Both the position numbers and the translations under genes were made by a program. The notes under the pieces were generated by a model, which was given only the letters and a program-made list of their open reading frames with translations, was not told where the DNA came from and did no database searches. This document shows positions 46,147 through 57,776 of a DNA stretch of 64,000 bases, piece by piece; positions within the stretch are counted from its first letter, which is position 1, and each line of letters opens with the position of its first letter. Source of the DNA: Fallopia convolvulus (taxonomy: Eukaryota; Streptophyta; Magnoliopsida; Caryophyllales; Polygonaceae); assembly GCA_964016875.1 (NCBI GenBank), contig OZ024726.1, positions 51,634,825-51,698,824 on the forward strand, read 5' to 3'.

Positions 46147-49100
46147 TCAATCATGATCCAGTGTTGCTGATAGATAGCTGAGGATGAAGCCATCAAGATC
46201 ACCCTCCAATACCGAATCTGGATCTGACACCTCGTAGTTAGTCCGCAGATCCTTCACCATACGGTAAGGCTGTAATAGAATTAATAATGAAACAGGTTGG
46301 TGATTGTTGATTGTATATCATACAAAAAAAAAATCATGTTGAGAAGTATAGAGAATGTGATATACATGGAGAACGTATGTCCGAATCTGGTTGCCCCAAC
46401 TGATTTCTGTAAGAGATTGTGTGTGTTGTGAGTTCATCTGAGCCTGGCGAGCCATCTCAAGTTGGTCTAATCTAGACTGGAGCACAGACATGGCAGATGC
46501 CTTGTTTTGGTGTTGTGATCTGTTTATACAATAAACCATTACTCCTACTAAACGAAAAATGCAGAAACATGAGGCACAAAATTGCAACACAACTACTTTA
46601 TTGGCAAACTGGAAGGAAACAATAACAAAAAAAAAGTAAGCAGAGGGTTAAAATCTCTCCAAACTAATACTTCAATTTCAAATCTTAGCTCTTACTAGTC
46701 AAGTTATCCAAGCAGTAAGTAAGAAAAAGATTATTATATTCTACCTTTCATTTTGGCAAGTTGCAGTAACTCCAGTAGGGATATGAGTAATCCTGACAGC
46801 ACTCTCTGTTGTGTTAACACTCTGACCCCCAGCTCCCCCAGAACGAAATCGTTCAATACGAAGATCTGATTCATTGATCTGCACATGACGAGACGAGTCT
46901 CCTAGGATTGGGATGACTGCCACAGCAGCAAATGATGTGTGCCTTCGTTTTGCACTGTCAAAAGGTGAAATGCGCACTAGCCTGTGCACCCCTACTTCTG
47001 CTTTGGCATAACCGAATGCATAATCTCCATCCACCTTGATTGTTCCTCTCTGAAATTCAAGCCCAATTTTATTGTTAAACAGCTACAACATTAAAATCAT
47101 ACAGCTGAAAGCAATTCTTTGTGAGATAAGGTGAGAAGCGATACCTTGATCCCGGCAATTTCACCAGGCATTTCTTCAATGACAGTGACCTGAAATCCAT
47201 TGCGTTGAGCCCATGATTTGTACATTTGCATGACCATTGCAGCCCAGTCCATGCTTTCTGTGCCTCCAGCTCCAGCTTGAACCTATAGCACTACCGAAAT
47301 GCATGTAATTCACCAAATAGTTTCCTTCTTCCCATTTTTCTTCAATGGGAACTAATGCCAGAACTAATTATAAGGGAACCAAAAGTAAATGAAAAAATTC
47401 ATTAAGATAACATTCATTAAAGCCCTTTTGTTGAATTGTGGGATGAATCAAATTCTAAAATTTTCTGATACAATGTTAAAGATGTATCCAAATAGCATAA
47501 TAGCAGGTTTAGTTGTTTGGATTTGTTTCTGTCTACTCATTTCCAGGAAATACCCACTTGGGCCACTTGAGAAAATTTCCAGGTTTAGCAGGTTTAGTTT
47601 ACATGCATTTTGGAGGTTGCAATTTGGAAAACAAAACGTATAGTGATTAAGAATAATACCTCATAAAAATACTATATGCTTATCCACCTCAAAAGAGAAG
47701 AAGAAATACAAACGGAAAAGCTCCTCTGAGAACATATTTTTACTATATATAAAGATAGATGGCGTATATTAAGGTAAAATTATACATCTATAAACTAATA
47801 GAGATACCAACCTCTATGAAGCAAGAATAAGAATCATGTTCGCCAGCTAACAAAGCTTCAAGCTCTTTGTCCTTCAAATCTTTTCTCATCTTATGTAAAG
47901 CATTCATAATTTCCTGCAAGCAATTTACAAATAAATAACATGACTCAGCAGAGTCCTCAAAACCACATATACACATACTAGTAATGGAGTATATTTTAAC
48001 TACACCAAAGAACAAATCAAAGAAGAAAGCAAGCTACTTTCTCATAGCCTATGTTGCAAAAAAGAGAATTGTCCCCTTTCAATGTAACTACATAGAATAA
48101 ACAATTAAACCTTGTTTGGCACTACTCATTGTCACCACATTTTAGTTATAATTCATAAATACTTATTTTCAAAAACTATGTTCGATATAACAATGAATTC
48201 TATACAAATAATAACCTTTTAACCAAAAGTCGCTTTCCCATATCCCCATTTCGCACAAAACCCTAGCCATCAACCACATTCAGATTCAAAACAACAGATT
48301 CCAGTATTTAAACTATTACCATAAAAATACACTATAATTAGAGATGTCATTATATAATGGTATGAAGAATAAGTTTGGGCTGGAACTTTAAAGGGAAAAT
48401 GTGCAATGGTGGTTGCAGTGAGTTGAACAAAGTAAATATATTCACACAATATTTCTTCTACAAGGCTTTATCATCACAAGCAGTCAATAACGAAGAACAT
48501 TACCATGGTAACTTCAAATCTGAACTTTATATACTTCTAACCATATTCAGGTGTCTAATAAACTCAAATGATGATGTATTGACATCTTTTATCCACAATC
48601 ACTAAGCGATTCAAGAACCATAACATAAAATGCCAGAGTAGATAGGAGGGCAAATATACATGCCTATAGAAGGAAGGAGAGCGCACCGATTCCAATTCAG
48701 CATCACCCTCTTCACGAGCGAGCTTCAACATATCGATGTGTTCACACAGCGCCTGCTCAAAGGCCTTCACCTCCTTCATCTTCCCCGTGAGCATACCGTG
48801 CTCCCGGCTTATCCTCCCAGCATGAACAGGATCATCCCAAATATTTGGCTTATCTAGCTCAGCTGACAGTAACTTCAACCGAACCACCAATTTCTCCCAC
48901 TGCCACAACAGCACAAAATGGATAATTCAGTTTTAAGATACTATATCCTTCAAAAAAAATGTCGAGGTTTCACTGGAATTGAAACGCCTTGTAAACATAC
49001 ACATACAAATAGCGTCGAGCAAGATATCCACAATGAAACTTAGTAAATTTAATTCTTTAATCAGCAGTATATTATATTGTTTGTGCATAGAATGCTTATG

Positions 49101-49524
49101 ATTGCCAACAACGTAAATTACTACAGGTTGATGGATTTCTCTGAATTAAAATACAAATTGAAATCTGAAGGGATTTTACCTTTAAGCGTTTTTTGATGAG
49201 ATGTAAGGACTGAGCAATAGCAGAGGCGTGACTCTTCCAATCGCTATCATTTTCGTCGAGTATCGTCCAAGACTGGGCGAGTATTCTGTCAACTGTTAGA
49301 CCATCGGAGGTCGAAGATGCTACTCCGGTGGCTGCGGTCGCCGCCGCATCGGATCCAAACACCCGAAACCGGTGAAAGTGGGAGTTATTCACCAAACTGA
49401 TCGGATTAGAACCGGGATCTTCTTGTACTAAAATCGGATGTTTGTGGCAGGGGAGGAGGAATCGCCCAAGGAGCTTGGAATTCGAATACGATGCCAGAGA
49501 TCTTCTGACGACAAATTTCAACAT
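46147..49524 (-). CDS. PRFB: Organellar peptide chain release factor 2
   Basis: Releases nascent chains at UGA/UAA stops in organelle ribosomes. Seven exons, all GT-AG: 49524-49180, 48899-48687, 47913-47812, 47282-47145, 47049-46745, 46519-46366 and 46269-46147. They sum to 1380 nt and 459 residues. The N terminus ([20 protein letters not shown]) is Arg/Ser-rich and suggests mitochondrial import. The RF2 stop-recognition motif SPF ([11 protein letters not shown]) and the peptidyl-hydrolysis motif GGQ ([18 protein letters not shown]) are both intact, followed by the Q-rich [17 protein letters not shown] helix. Length fits the family. There is no programmed frameshift as in the bacterial gene. 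Targeting to plastids cannot be excluded. It is divergent to SAR1 with a 354-base gap. Confidence 0.95.
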
Positions 49525-49878
49525 ACTAAACTAGAAGAACGAAAGCTTCAGAGATCTTCTGTGCGTGCCAGTGTGTGAAAGCAAGGGTTCTGCCTTTTCA
49601 AGATGGGTTCGCCGCCAATAACATACAACGACGTCGTCCCGCCGGCCACCGCGCGCCTCCTCCAATAATAGGCCAAAACGTTTCTCAACAACCTTGCATC
49701 AGGAAGCAAAAAAAAAATGTGGCCCATTGGGCCTTTCAAAAAAAGATACAGCCCAACTAAAGCAAGCCCAAGCCCTTAAATTTGGAATATCTTTATTCGT
49801 CCGATTGAGTGAACTAGTGTCGGTATAAGTTCTGGAATTCTATCAGGTTGAGTGTGTCTATCGGGGAGGCGAGGGAAG
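49525..49878. promoter_or_regulatory. Divergent promoter region between RF2 and SAR1
   Basis: Only 354 bases separate the two start codons, so both 5' leaders and both promoters must fit or overlap here. No clear TATA box is visible on either side, as is common for housekeeping genes. Confidence 0.7.
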
Positions 49879-52360
49879 ATGTTTTTGCTCGACTGGTTCT
49901 ATGGAGTGCTTGCATCACTTGGTCTGTGGCAGAAGGAGGCCAAGATATTGTTCTTGGGGCTCGACAATGCCGGGAAAACAACTCTTCTACATATGTTGAA
50001 AGACGAGGTTTGCTCTGTGATATCCGATTGCAATTTTTCGACTCCTTTGATCAAATTAATCAAAAGTACTCTTTTTCTTCTGCATATTACGATACGGAGC
50101 TATTTTGATTATCGTTTTCTGATTGCGGAAACTCCGATTGTCTTCAACCACATCCAAAATTCCAATTCTGCTGTTTAAATTACTAGACGACACTCTTTGC
50201 TTGTTTGCAATGTTAAAAAAACTGAAACTACTGTCCAAGAACTTAATTGAGTATAAGACCGTTTGTGTGATTAGTAAAGCAGCTTCTATTTCAGATACTG
50301 TGTCAAATTTCTCATATTCACTATTTTGCATGTGCGATTGATTGCTGATAGAGATTGATTCAACATCAACCAACTCAGTATCCAACATCTGAGGAACTAA
50401 GCATTGAGAAAATCAAGTTTAAGGCTTTTGATTTGGGAGGACATCAAATTGCTCGTCGAGTTTAGAAAGATTACTATGCAAAGGTACATCCATTGTGTTA
50501 GTATACTGCCGAATTATTTTTTTTAAGGCCATCATTATATGTTCTTTGCAGATTCTCTATTTCTTGTTTCATCCTTGTTCTCTGAATTGTGGCAGTTTTT
50601 GATGATATGGCATATGTTTTTGTAGCTGACTGATATCTTCTACCTGAATTTGTTATATTTTTACTTGTTATTTCATTTTATACTGGTTAAAGATAAACAA
50701 AACATCTTTGTTCTTCATGCTTACTGCTTAGCACCTTTTGTAAGAAGCAAATTCAATGACTCATTAGTTCTTCATAATCCAATATATTTTTTTGTGTATT
50801 TCTGGTGTATGGGAGGCTAGATTTAGTGTTGGAAGTTCAAAGAGGGTGCCTCTTATCCTGAATAAGGTATCAATACAACCTTTCCAGTTTCAGACCTATC
50901 TCTACTTGCATTTCCTGTAGAAGGACCTGAACTTATAAGTCCTGATTAGTTTGGACTTCAGGTGCCATTGACTAGAGTTTTCTCTTTACTTCTGACCATC
51001 CTGCCTCTCCATAAAGAGTTGTTCTCTAATGCCGTATTTGCATTGATCCATCTGTTTTATAGTGGATCTGTTTTATAGTGGATAAAGTTGATTAATCACT
51101 TATTTTATCATCAGGGGATTAGTACACAATAATGAATGAACATTCAGCTTCAAGTTTTAAATAGTCCTTATTTTATGTTCTGTTAATCTGTTATCCTTTT
51201 TTGCCCATGGTATGTTACTCCATAAATCTCATATGTCTGCATTTAGAATTTCTGAATTACAATCTTATGCAATTAGTGAAATGAGGCCATGCATCTACGT
51301 GGATATATAATTTTTCTGAAACCTATCAGTAAGTATTACAAAGTATATAGTTTTAGCAGGGAGGAAAATATCATTTATTTGTCAAGTTTCATGATAAAGT
51401 TTGGATTTATCTTATTCACATAATTTTTTTTCTTCTGGAAAATATTATATAAAGAATGCTAATTGAAAGTCAGTTAGTAAGAATCCTTCTATGCTAATGA
51501 GACATTGCCTGTTCTGCAGGATTTATTATTCAGTTATAACATAGTTTCTCAAATGGAAGATGATGTATTATTCATTCAATGAACTAAATGGAATAAATGC
51601 TTGTTCAGTATAGGCACTGTCTCTGTCTCCCTGATAGTGTCTTGGAAGGATTTCATCATTTATTCTGTAATCTCAGTTTGATAACTTATTCATCTTTCAA
51701 AATTAAGAATTTTGGCTTCGCAATGTGTCTAGCTGGTCCATTTTTACATCCAGATAAACTTTTTTGTTGTATGTATCATCAGAGGCCAGAATAATTTCGG
51801 GGTATTTGGTACTAGATACTTTTATTTCAGGAAACTTGCTTGATCTTTTTGAACATTTTTCTTCAAGATTGCCATCGTTTATGTGAACAATGGGACGCCC
51901 TGGCATTAAGTGAGAAAGCTAAAACATTAATATGTGTTTTGACTTGATATCAATCATGACAAGATCATATGTGAGGTTTTCATCTCTGGATTTGAATTTA
52001 TTGAATTCTGAAAGACATATGAAACCTTTGAATCTGAAGGTGGATGCAGTGGTGTACTTGGTGGACGCATTTGACAAGGAAAGATTTACTGAGTCCAAGA
52101 AAGAGCTAGATGCTCTCCTTTCAGATGAATCCTTGGCAGATGTTCCATTTCTGATCCTGGGCAACAAGATCGACATACCATACGCTGCCTCAGAAGACGA
52201 GCTGCGTTTTCACATGGGACTCACTAACTTCACTACTGGAAAGGGAAAAGTGAATCTGGCTGACTCAAGCGTTCGTCCCCTTGAGGTGTTCATGTGCAGC
52301 ATTGTCAGGAAAATGGGGTACGGGGAAGGCTTCAAATGGATGTCTCAATACATCAAGTAA
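49879..52360 (+). pseudogene. SAR1: SAR1 small GTPase gene with in-frame stop at codon 81
   Basis: SAR1 starts COPII coat assembly at the ER. Exons 49879-50007, 50352-50483 and 52040-52360 total 582 nt, exactly the 193 codons of plant SAR1. The N-terminal amphipathic helix ([17 protein letters not shown]), the P-loop (GLDNAGKT), DLGGH with His74, NKID and the C-terminal [16 protein letters not shown] are all preserved. The only coding break is TAG at 50463-50465, where the family has Trp in RRVWKDYYAK; a single G-to-A change explains it. [10 protein letters not shown] also has Glu where Gly is usual. The acceptor of intron 2 (AATCTGAAG) lacks a good pyrimidine tract. It is either a recently inactivated copy, a nonsense allele or a sequencing error; other SAR1 paralogues would be expected elsewhere. 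Confidence 0.88.
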
Positions 52361-52907
52361 GATGTATCTCGGGTGGGGAATTAGTAAATGTGTAGATTGA
52401 GCTTTTGCATCTATACTAGATATCTAGATGTCACTTTGGTTAGTTTTCTTTCATGTTGCAAGTGTTTGTGTTATACTGTTATGTCTGATAAAATCACCGC
52501 TGGAATGATTCTCCTGATCTTTGGAAAGTATGCAATTTTTGGGTGCTGAATTTTTTTTGTTTTGTTTTTTGTTTTTTGCATACGAAACTGTAGCTAAAAT
52601 TCTACGTCGCATTTGCAGATTGAAGGTTGGAAAAAAAAATTATACGGTGTGAATAGACTTATAGTGCAAGTGTTTGTCAAGTGTGCCCATTTGTAAAAAA
52701 ATTGTTACAAAATAGAGCAACACAAGTTTTGGGAACCTAAGGTCGCAACACTTCCCAATATCTTGTACTCGGGGCTTAAGCAAGCATGAGTTTGCCAAAT
52801 CGGATATCAAATACATAGTGCCATATCTAATACGGAGAATAGTGACTGAAACACTCCCAACTGAACAAAACTATATAAATGTTTCTGAAATTAGGAATAT
52901 GCGAACT
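52361..52907. other. 3' flank of SAR1 and tRNA upstream region
   Basis: The likely SAR1 3' UTR is followed by AT-rich spacer with T-rich runs. CAAAACT and TATATAA motifs shortly before the tRNA are compatible with plant tRNA gene upstream sequence. Confidence 0.5.
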
Positions 52908-52979
52908 GGGTGTTTGGTCTAGTGGTATGATTCTCGCTTCGGGTGCGAGAGGTCCCGAGTTCGATTCTCGGAACACCCC
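52908..52979 (+). tRNA. tRNA-Pro (CGG)
   Basis: 72 bases fold into a full cloverleaf: acceptor GGGUGUU/AACACCC, anticodon stem CUCGC/GCGAG around loop UUCGGGU with anticodon CGG, and T arm CCGAG/CUCGG with loop UUCGAUU. The A box (TGGTCTAGTGG) and B box (GTTCGATTC) are intact. A TCTTTTT pol III terminator follows at 52981-52987. There is no intron. It appears functional. Confidence 0.95.
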
Positions 52980-53769
52980 TTCTTTTTACAATTATAATTT
53001 TTATCACCATGAACACAATTTTAGATAAGGTTTGATGAAATAAATAGCTGCTTCCTGATTAGTTTCAAGTGTTAATTCTAATCATTTAAATCTTCAAGAA
53101 TCAAGTATGACGAAAATAGATGGTATGGGAGAAGGTGTGTTGGGTAATCTCAATCATGTAATTATTTATTTTTTATATTTAAACCCCCAAGTGCCCAGTG
53201 GATTCCCAATTCAATATTTGAAGGTTTAAAAAGATTTGAAAAAATGGAGGACTTTTGGGTTTTAATCTCTTTCTTGATTACAATTCAAACACCTAACTAA
53301 AATCTATCATTCTCAACACCTTACCTTCCCAACCCTATTCATCATTCCAACTATAGGATTAGGAAAGTATGGCAATGTAGCAAATCTGGACAGCCATCAG
53401 ATCCGTAGTGCTTCTGTAACTTTTAAAACTAACACTAATTGAAACAATAGCAAGACAGTGAGAATGGGGAAACAAAATCTATCTGGTTACAACCACCAAA
53501 GTGGTAAAAATTCACAAGTTCATTCATGTCAGGATAATGAACAAGAGTTAGCAAAAAGAGAAATATATGCATCTAAGTTTTACAGCTAACACTATCAGAA
53601 GTAATACTGCAATGAACATAGCTATAAAACAGGAACAGGGATTCCCAATTGCTTCTGCTTCTGTTGGATATACTAAATTAGATCAAGAATCTTCGTAGTG
53701 GCATGAAGCTAAAGCTATAATATTGTTTTACATCTCCAGATAAATGGGGTAAGTACTAAGTACACTTTT
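52980..53769. other. Spacer after tRNA-Pro
   Basis: The first bases form the pol III T-run terminator. The remainder is AT-rich and includes the 3' UTR of the gene on the minus strand; nothing else was recognised. Confidence 0.5.
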
Positions 53770-56700
53770 TCAAGACAAATCAGCAACAATTTCGTCGATG
53801 AGAGAATCTACTATGTCCTTTTCAATGTCTATTCCTTCTTCTAGTGTCTCAATTTCAAATGCCAACCATCCACTATACTGCGTGCCCATGTCCTTCTCCA
53901 CAAGTTCATCTACCATCAGATGTTCCATGTCCACTAAACCTAAAACCTCCTTATACAACTCTTCAACCAACCAATCTTCTTTTTGAAGCAACACTCTCCA
54001 CTTACACCATGCTCTATAGCTCCCAAATGAGATATGTTCATACTTCAGACTAAGGCAGTCATTCAAACAATCGAACAGTAGAATTCTTCCAAGCTTAGTG
54101 CACTCTCCTGTATTTGTTGCTGAGATATTTATGAGACTTTCCACTTGATCAAACACTGTCGAGTCAATTATCTCTCTATCTAGCTCCAGAACAATATCTT
54201 CTAACCCTGCAAAGTGAACTATTTGCCTTACATACTGTAGTTCCCAATCATTCAGATAAAAATCTGACACTCTCTGTGATGTAGAAGTATGCTTTCCATC
54301 CCATTCCTCATAATAAGATGAAGATGTTATATCTGACATGTCCCTCTCATCTTCGATTGGAGGGAATTCAGTAGAGGCGCAGCTTGTTTCCTCTTCAAAT
54401 TGGTGTAAGAAAGCTTGTGCATTTCCTGTATGCAAAAGACATAATTAAGCAACCAATGCAAATATTGGTATTGATCAAAACTCAACAGCTCCCCTGAAAC
54501 TTTATCTGATCGTCTATTATGATGCTGAATGTATTTTACCATCTACTTTTGAAGAAAACAACCCCATAAGATCAACAGGATATAATAACCATAATGGTTC
54601 ACTGTTTTGCTCTTTTGATTTTTGTGTGGATAGGTTAAGAGAGACAGAACAAAAGAGATTACAAGCCTACAAAAGCAAGTAGAATAATAGATGTGCTGCT
54701 AAGAAGATAAATAAAATACAAATGAAGGAAGCAGATTGATGCAAAAGAGCAGCTCAAGAATACTTCAAAATTTCAAATGTTGGATACCATTTGCTTGAAA
54801 AAAACCATCACTATGCTCATGATTTCAAATCTAAAGCAAGTTTGTTATGCTCCTTCTGAAGCTAAAATCCAAATTCAGGACAACTCAAGGGTATCAATGT
54901 CATGCCAAATTTACAGCTACTTTTTTACTATGGAATTTTTTTTTTGAAAAAAGAGGATATTATAAGCAAGATATACCAGAAGAACAACCGCTTCTATTTG
55001 GTGAGATGCAACTTTCAGCAGAAAAAAAGCAGCTGGGAACCGAACTATTAATATGCCCCTGATGATGTCCTTCCCTGTAAAATTTGTTTGCACTGCTGCT
55101 ACTACCTTCTCCTTCAATTTCCTATAATTGAAAAAGGCATAAATTTCAATTAAGTACTTTTTTCAATAAATAGTAAGTTTTGTCACAAATGGTAGATGTG
55201 CCAAACATTTTGACAACTGATGAAGTAACTGACTACAGACTGTAATTCTGTAACTAGGGATGCAGTGAGGACAAGTGGTTTTAAAATTGAGAATGATTTG
55301 GCATTCAAGGAGCAGGAACAATATCCTCACTGTTTGCCAAGTAGATTTTAACTTCATGCTCTATTCTTCTCATTCTATCATGCTTCATGATATCCACATA
55401 GATGCAAACAGAAAACTAGATGTTATAATATCACCTCACACTCTTCTAGTAGGAAACAACACCCATGTATTCAACATTCAACATATCGTGTGTCACATAC
55501 TTTTTACACACTATCAAGTATCAATAGCATCAATATCACAAGGTTTTTGCTTATGGCACATCATTTCTCGAAAAACAAAAGAAGGGGAAAACAAGAAATT
55601 AACATACCTCTCTCCTAATTGTCTCACTGTATGCAGAATATGGATCATGTTGACATAGCCTCTCCCCATGCCCAATTGAATTAGCATGTACTGCAGTTCG
55701 CCTAGACATAAATTCTGAGCAGCTAGAGACAGAATCATCAATGTCTTGCTTGGCTATTTCAGATAGCGATTCGTTTAACTCAACTTTATTTGTTAGTTCC
55801 TTAAGCTTTTGCTCCAAAAGAAGACTCAAATCATCACGGCCAATAAGGTTTAATCTTAAAAGTGGTGAAGATGAACTTCTTGAGTCAAACTCATCATTTG
55901 TACCACGAGATTCAGAATCAAGAAGACTGCTGCTCCCTGTCATCTCATTAGATGAGCGAGACACAGAAGCAGATTTTTTTATAGGTGAGTTGAATGTAAA
56001 CGAAATGACATCCATGCCCATCTTCTTATCTGCAACAGTCTGGAGTGCAATATCATGCTGTGTTTCTTTTTCATTTTTCCTGGATCTTGGATCATCTGCA
56101 ACAGTCTTCTGAACTTGCCTATCTTTGATCGGTAACTCTTTGCTTCTAGAGATATTGTTCATTCTACTTAATGAAGGTCTTTTCTCAGTAACAACTGTTA
56201 CTGAAGCAACTCTCTTGGATGCACTTTCACAATTCACTGAAGTCTTATTAACCCTCTTAGAGGACCCAGAAGAACCATCAATTGGAACAGATCTCCTTGG
56301 TTGCTTGTTGGGTATAGAGGACTTTGAAGTTCCATTATCTGTAATAGATTTGCGGTTCTGCTTCTCAGTATTCTGCCTGGTCAGACCAGAGCTCCTATTT
56401 GTAGAATTTCTGCTGGTATGTTCACTTTTCTTTGCACTTGATTGAATATTAGAAGTTTGCTTCAGATTGACTTGATTACGCTCCCTGCTCACCAGCTTCC
56501 TATTATTATTAGGACTGGACATATCTTTTCTATGTACATTGTCCTTCCCATAGACAGCAGAAGGAACAGATTTTCCCTTCCTTGTTGAGCTGCATGCACC
56601 ACTTGTTTCCAAATCTAAAGTTCTAGATGAATGTTTATCAACCAACCTATCACGAGAACTTCCACTGAAATGATTTGTCGAAGGAGAACGCTTGGTTTTC

Positions 56701-57776
56701 TTGGAGGACTCAGGAAGAATGGCCAGTCTATGAGCAGCTTCCATTTTGTCTTTTAGATCTCGAATTTTTATTGGAGTTGACGAAGACCCAAAAGATGGAG
56801 TTCTCAACAAGGAAGCTTCTTGTGGAGGGTCAATAAATCTTGCTGCTGCCTCCATTATGTAAGCAGCATTATTTGCTGGGATGAACCCAGGACTTTTTAT
56901 AGGAGATAACAGCTTATGATGGGTTATGGAAATAGGTTTGGCTGACTTTGGAGGCAATACCTCATTTTGAAATCTTTCAATTGGTCGACCAGGAACCACA
57001 ATTGATCTATAATCCCCAGAGTTCCAGTGGTACTCTCCCGACTTGCTACCCGTGTAAGCAAATTCCAGAGGCTGACGATCATGCTGATAACCAGAAGGAT
57101 ACCTCGGATAATAACTGCTTCCAACAGCTTGAGATTCATAATCACGAGATGAAACAGAACTTGTTTCACCAGCAGTTGCTGCAGGCAATGATTCCAAACC
57201 CATGAGCCTTGCCACCACACTAGGTGCTTTAGTTCCATAACTGTCGTCTTCGTTAATGGCTGATTCACAATTGTAGTTCCCACTTTCTCTTGTAGTGTAT
57301 CCATTTTCACCAAAACCATCTTCTCTCTAAATAAAAAAAATATGCATCATGATTACTGTAAAGAAGCCAGTAAGTTTTGATAAGTTGGTATAAATCTCGA
57401 TTTTTAAATGAGATTATGCAAAAAGAATTCTTTTTTTTCTACCATTACAAGGATGGGAGAGAATGAAATAAAGAGGCCTAATTCTCACCAAATGAAAAGG
57501 AAGTGTTGTACTCTCATGACTCCCCTTCCCTTGATATGATCCACCTACACATAATAAGGAACAATGTAGGAACATCAGTTAAACATCAGTACCAACAGCT
57601 TTATAAACCCCACTTCAAAAAAAAAAAAAAAAAGCATAAAAAGAGGAACTAATAATAGCAATAGCAACCATACCTGATGATTCAGACTTGCTTGAAAACA
57701 GCTTTTTGCGAGACTTGGCATGCCAATCAAATAAGTACAGAAATTTACCCTTTGATCCTTTCTTCTCAGCAGCCAT
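53770..57776 (-). CDS. LONGIFOLIA/TRM-type protein with DUF4378
   Basis: Plant-specific regulator family, many members of which bind TON1 and influence microtubules and organ shape. Exons are 57776-57674, 57544-57489, 57326-55608, 55121-54977 and 54425-53770, all GT-AG, totalling 2679 nt and 892 residues. The start gives the typical N terminus MAAEKKGSKGKFLYLFDWHA followed by KSRKKLFSSKSESS. The VARLMGLES motif lies at about residues 91-99. A long Ser/Lys/Arg-rich low-complexity region follows, and DUF4378 occupies roughly the last 200 residues (LNDWELQYVRQIVHFAGLED to VDSLIDEIVADLS). The 5' leader seems to be split, with a further donor near 58434 (CATTCCCCGTAAG on the minus strand). The gene looks intact. 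Which TRM subgroup it belongs to is not settled. Confidence 0.92.

Noticed and set aside
46147..49524. Programmed frameshift in the RF2 gene
   Set aside because: The exons join in one frame and no in-frame UGA with a shift site is present, as expected for nuclear-encoded organellar RF2.
56924..57319. 131-codon frame overlapping the TRM gene
   Set aside because: Wrong frame; the VARLMGLES motif and splice phases support the other frame.
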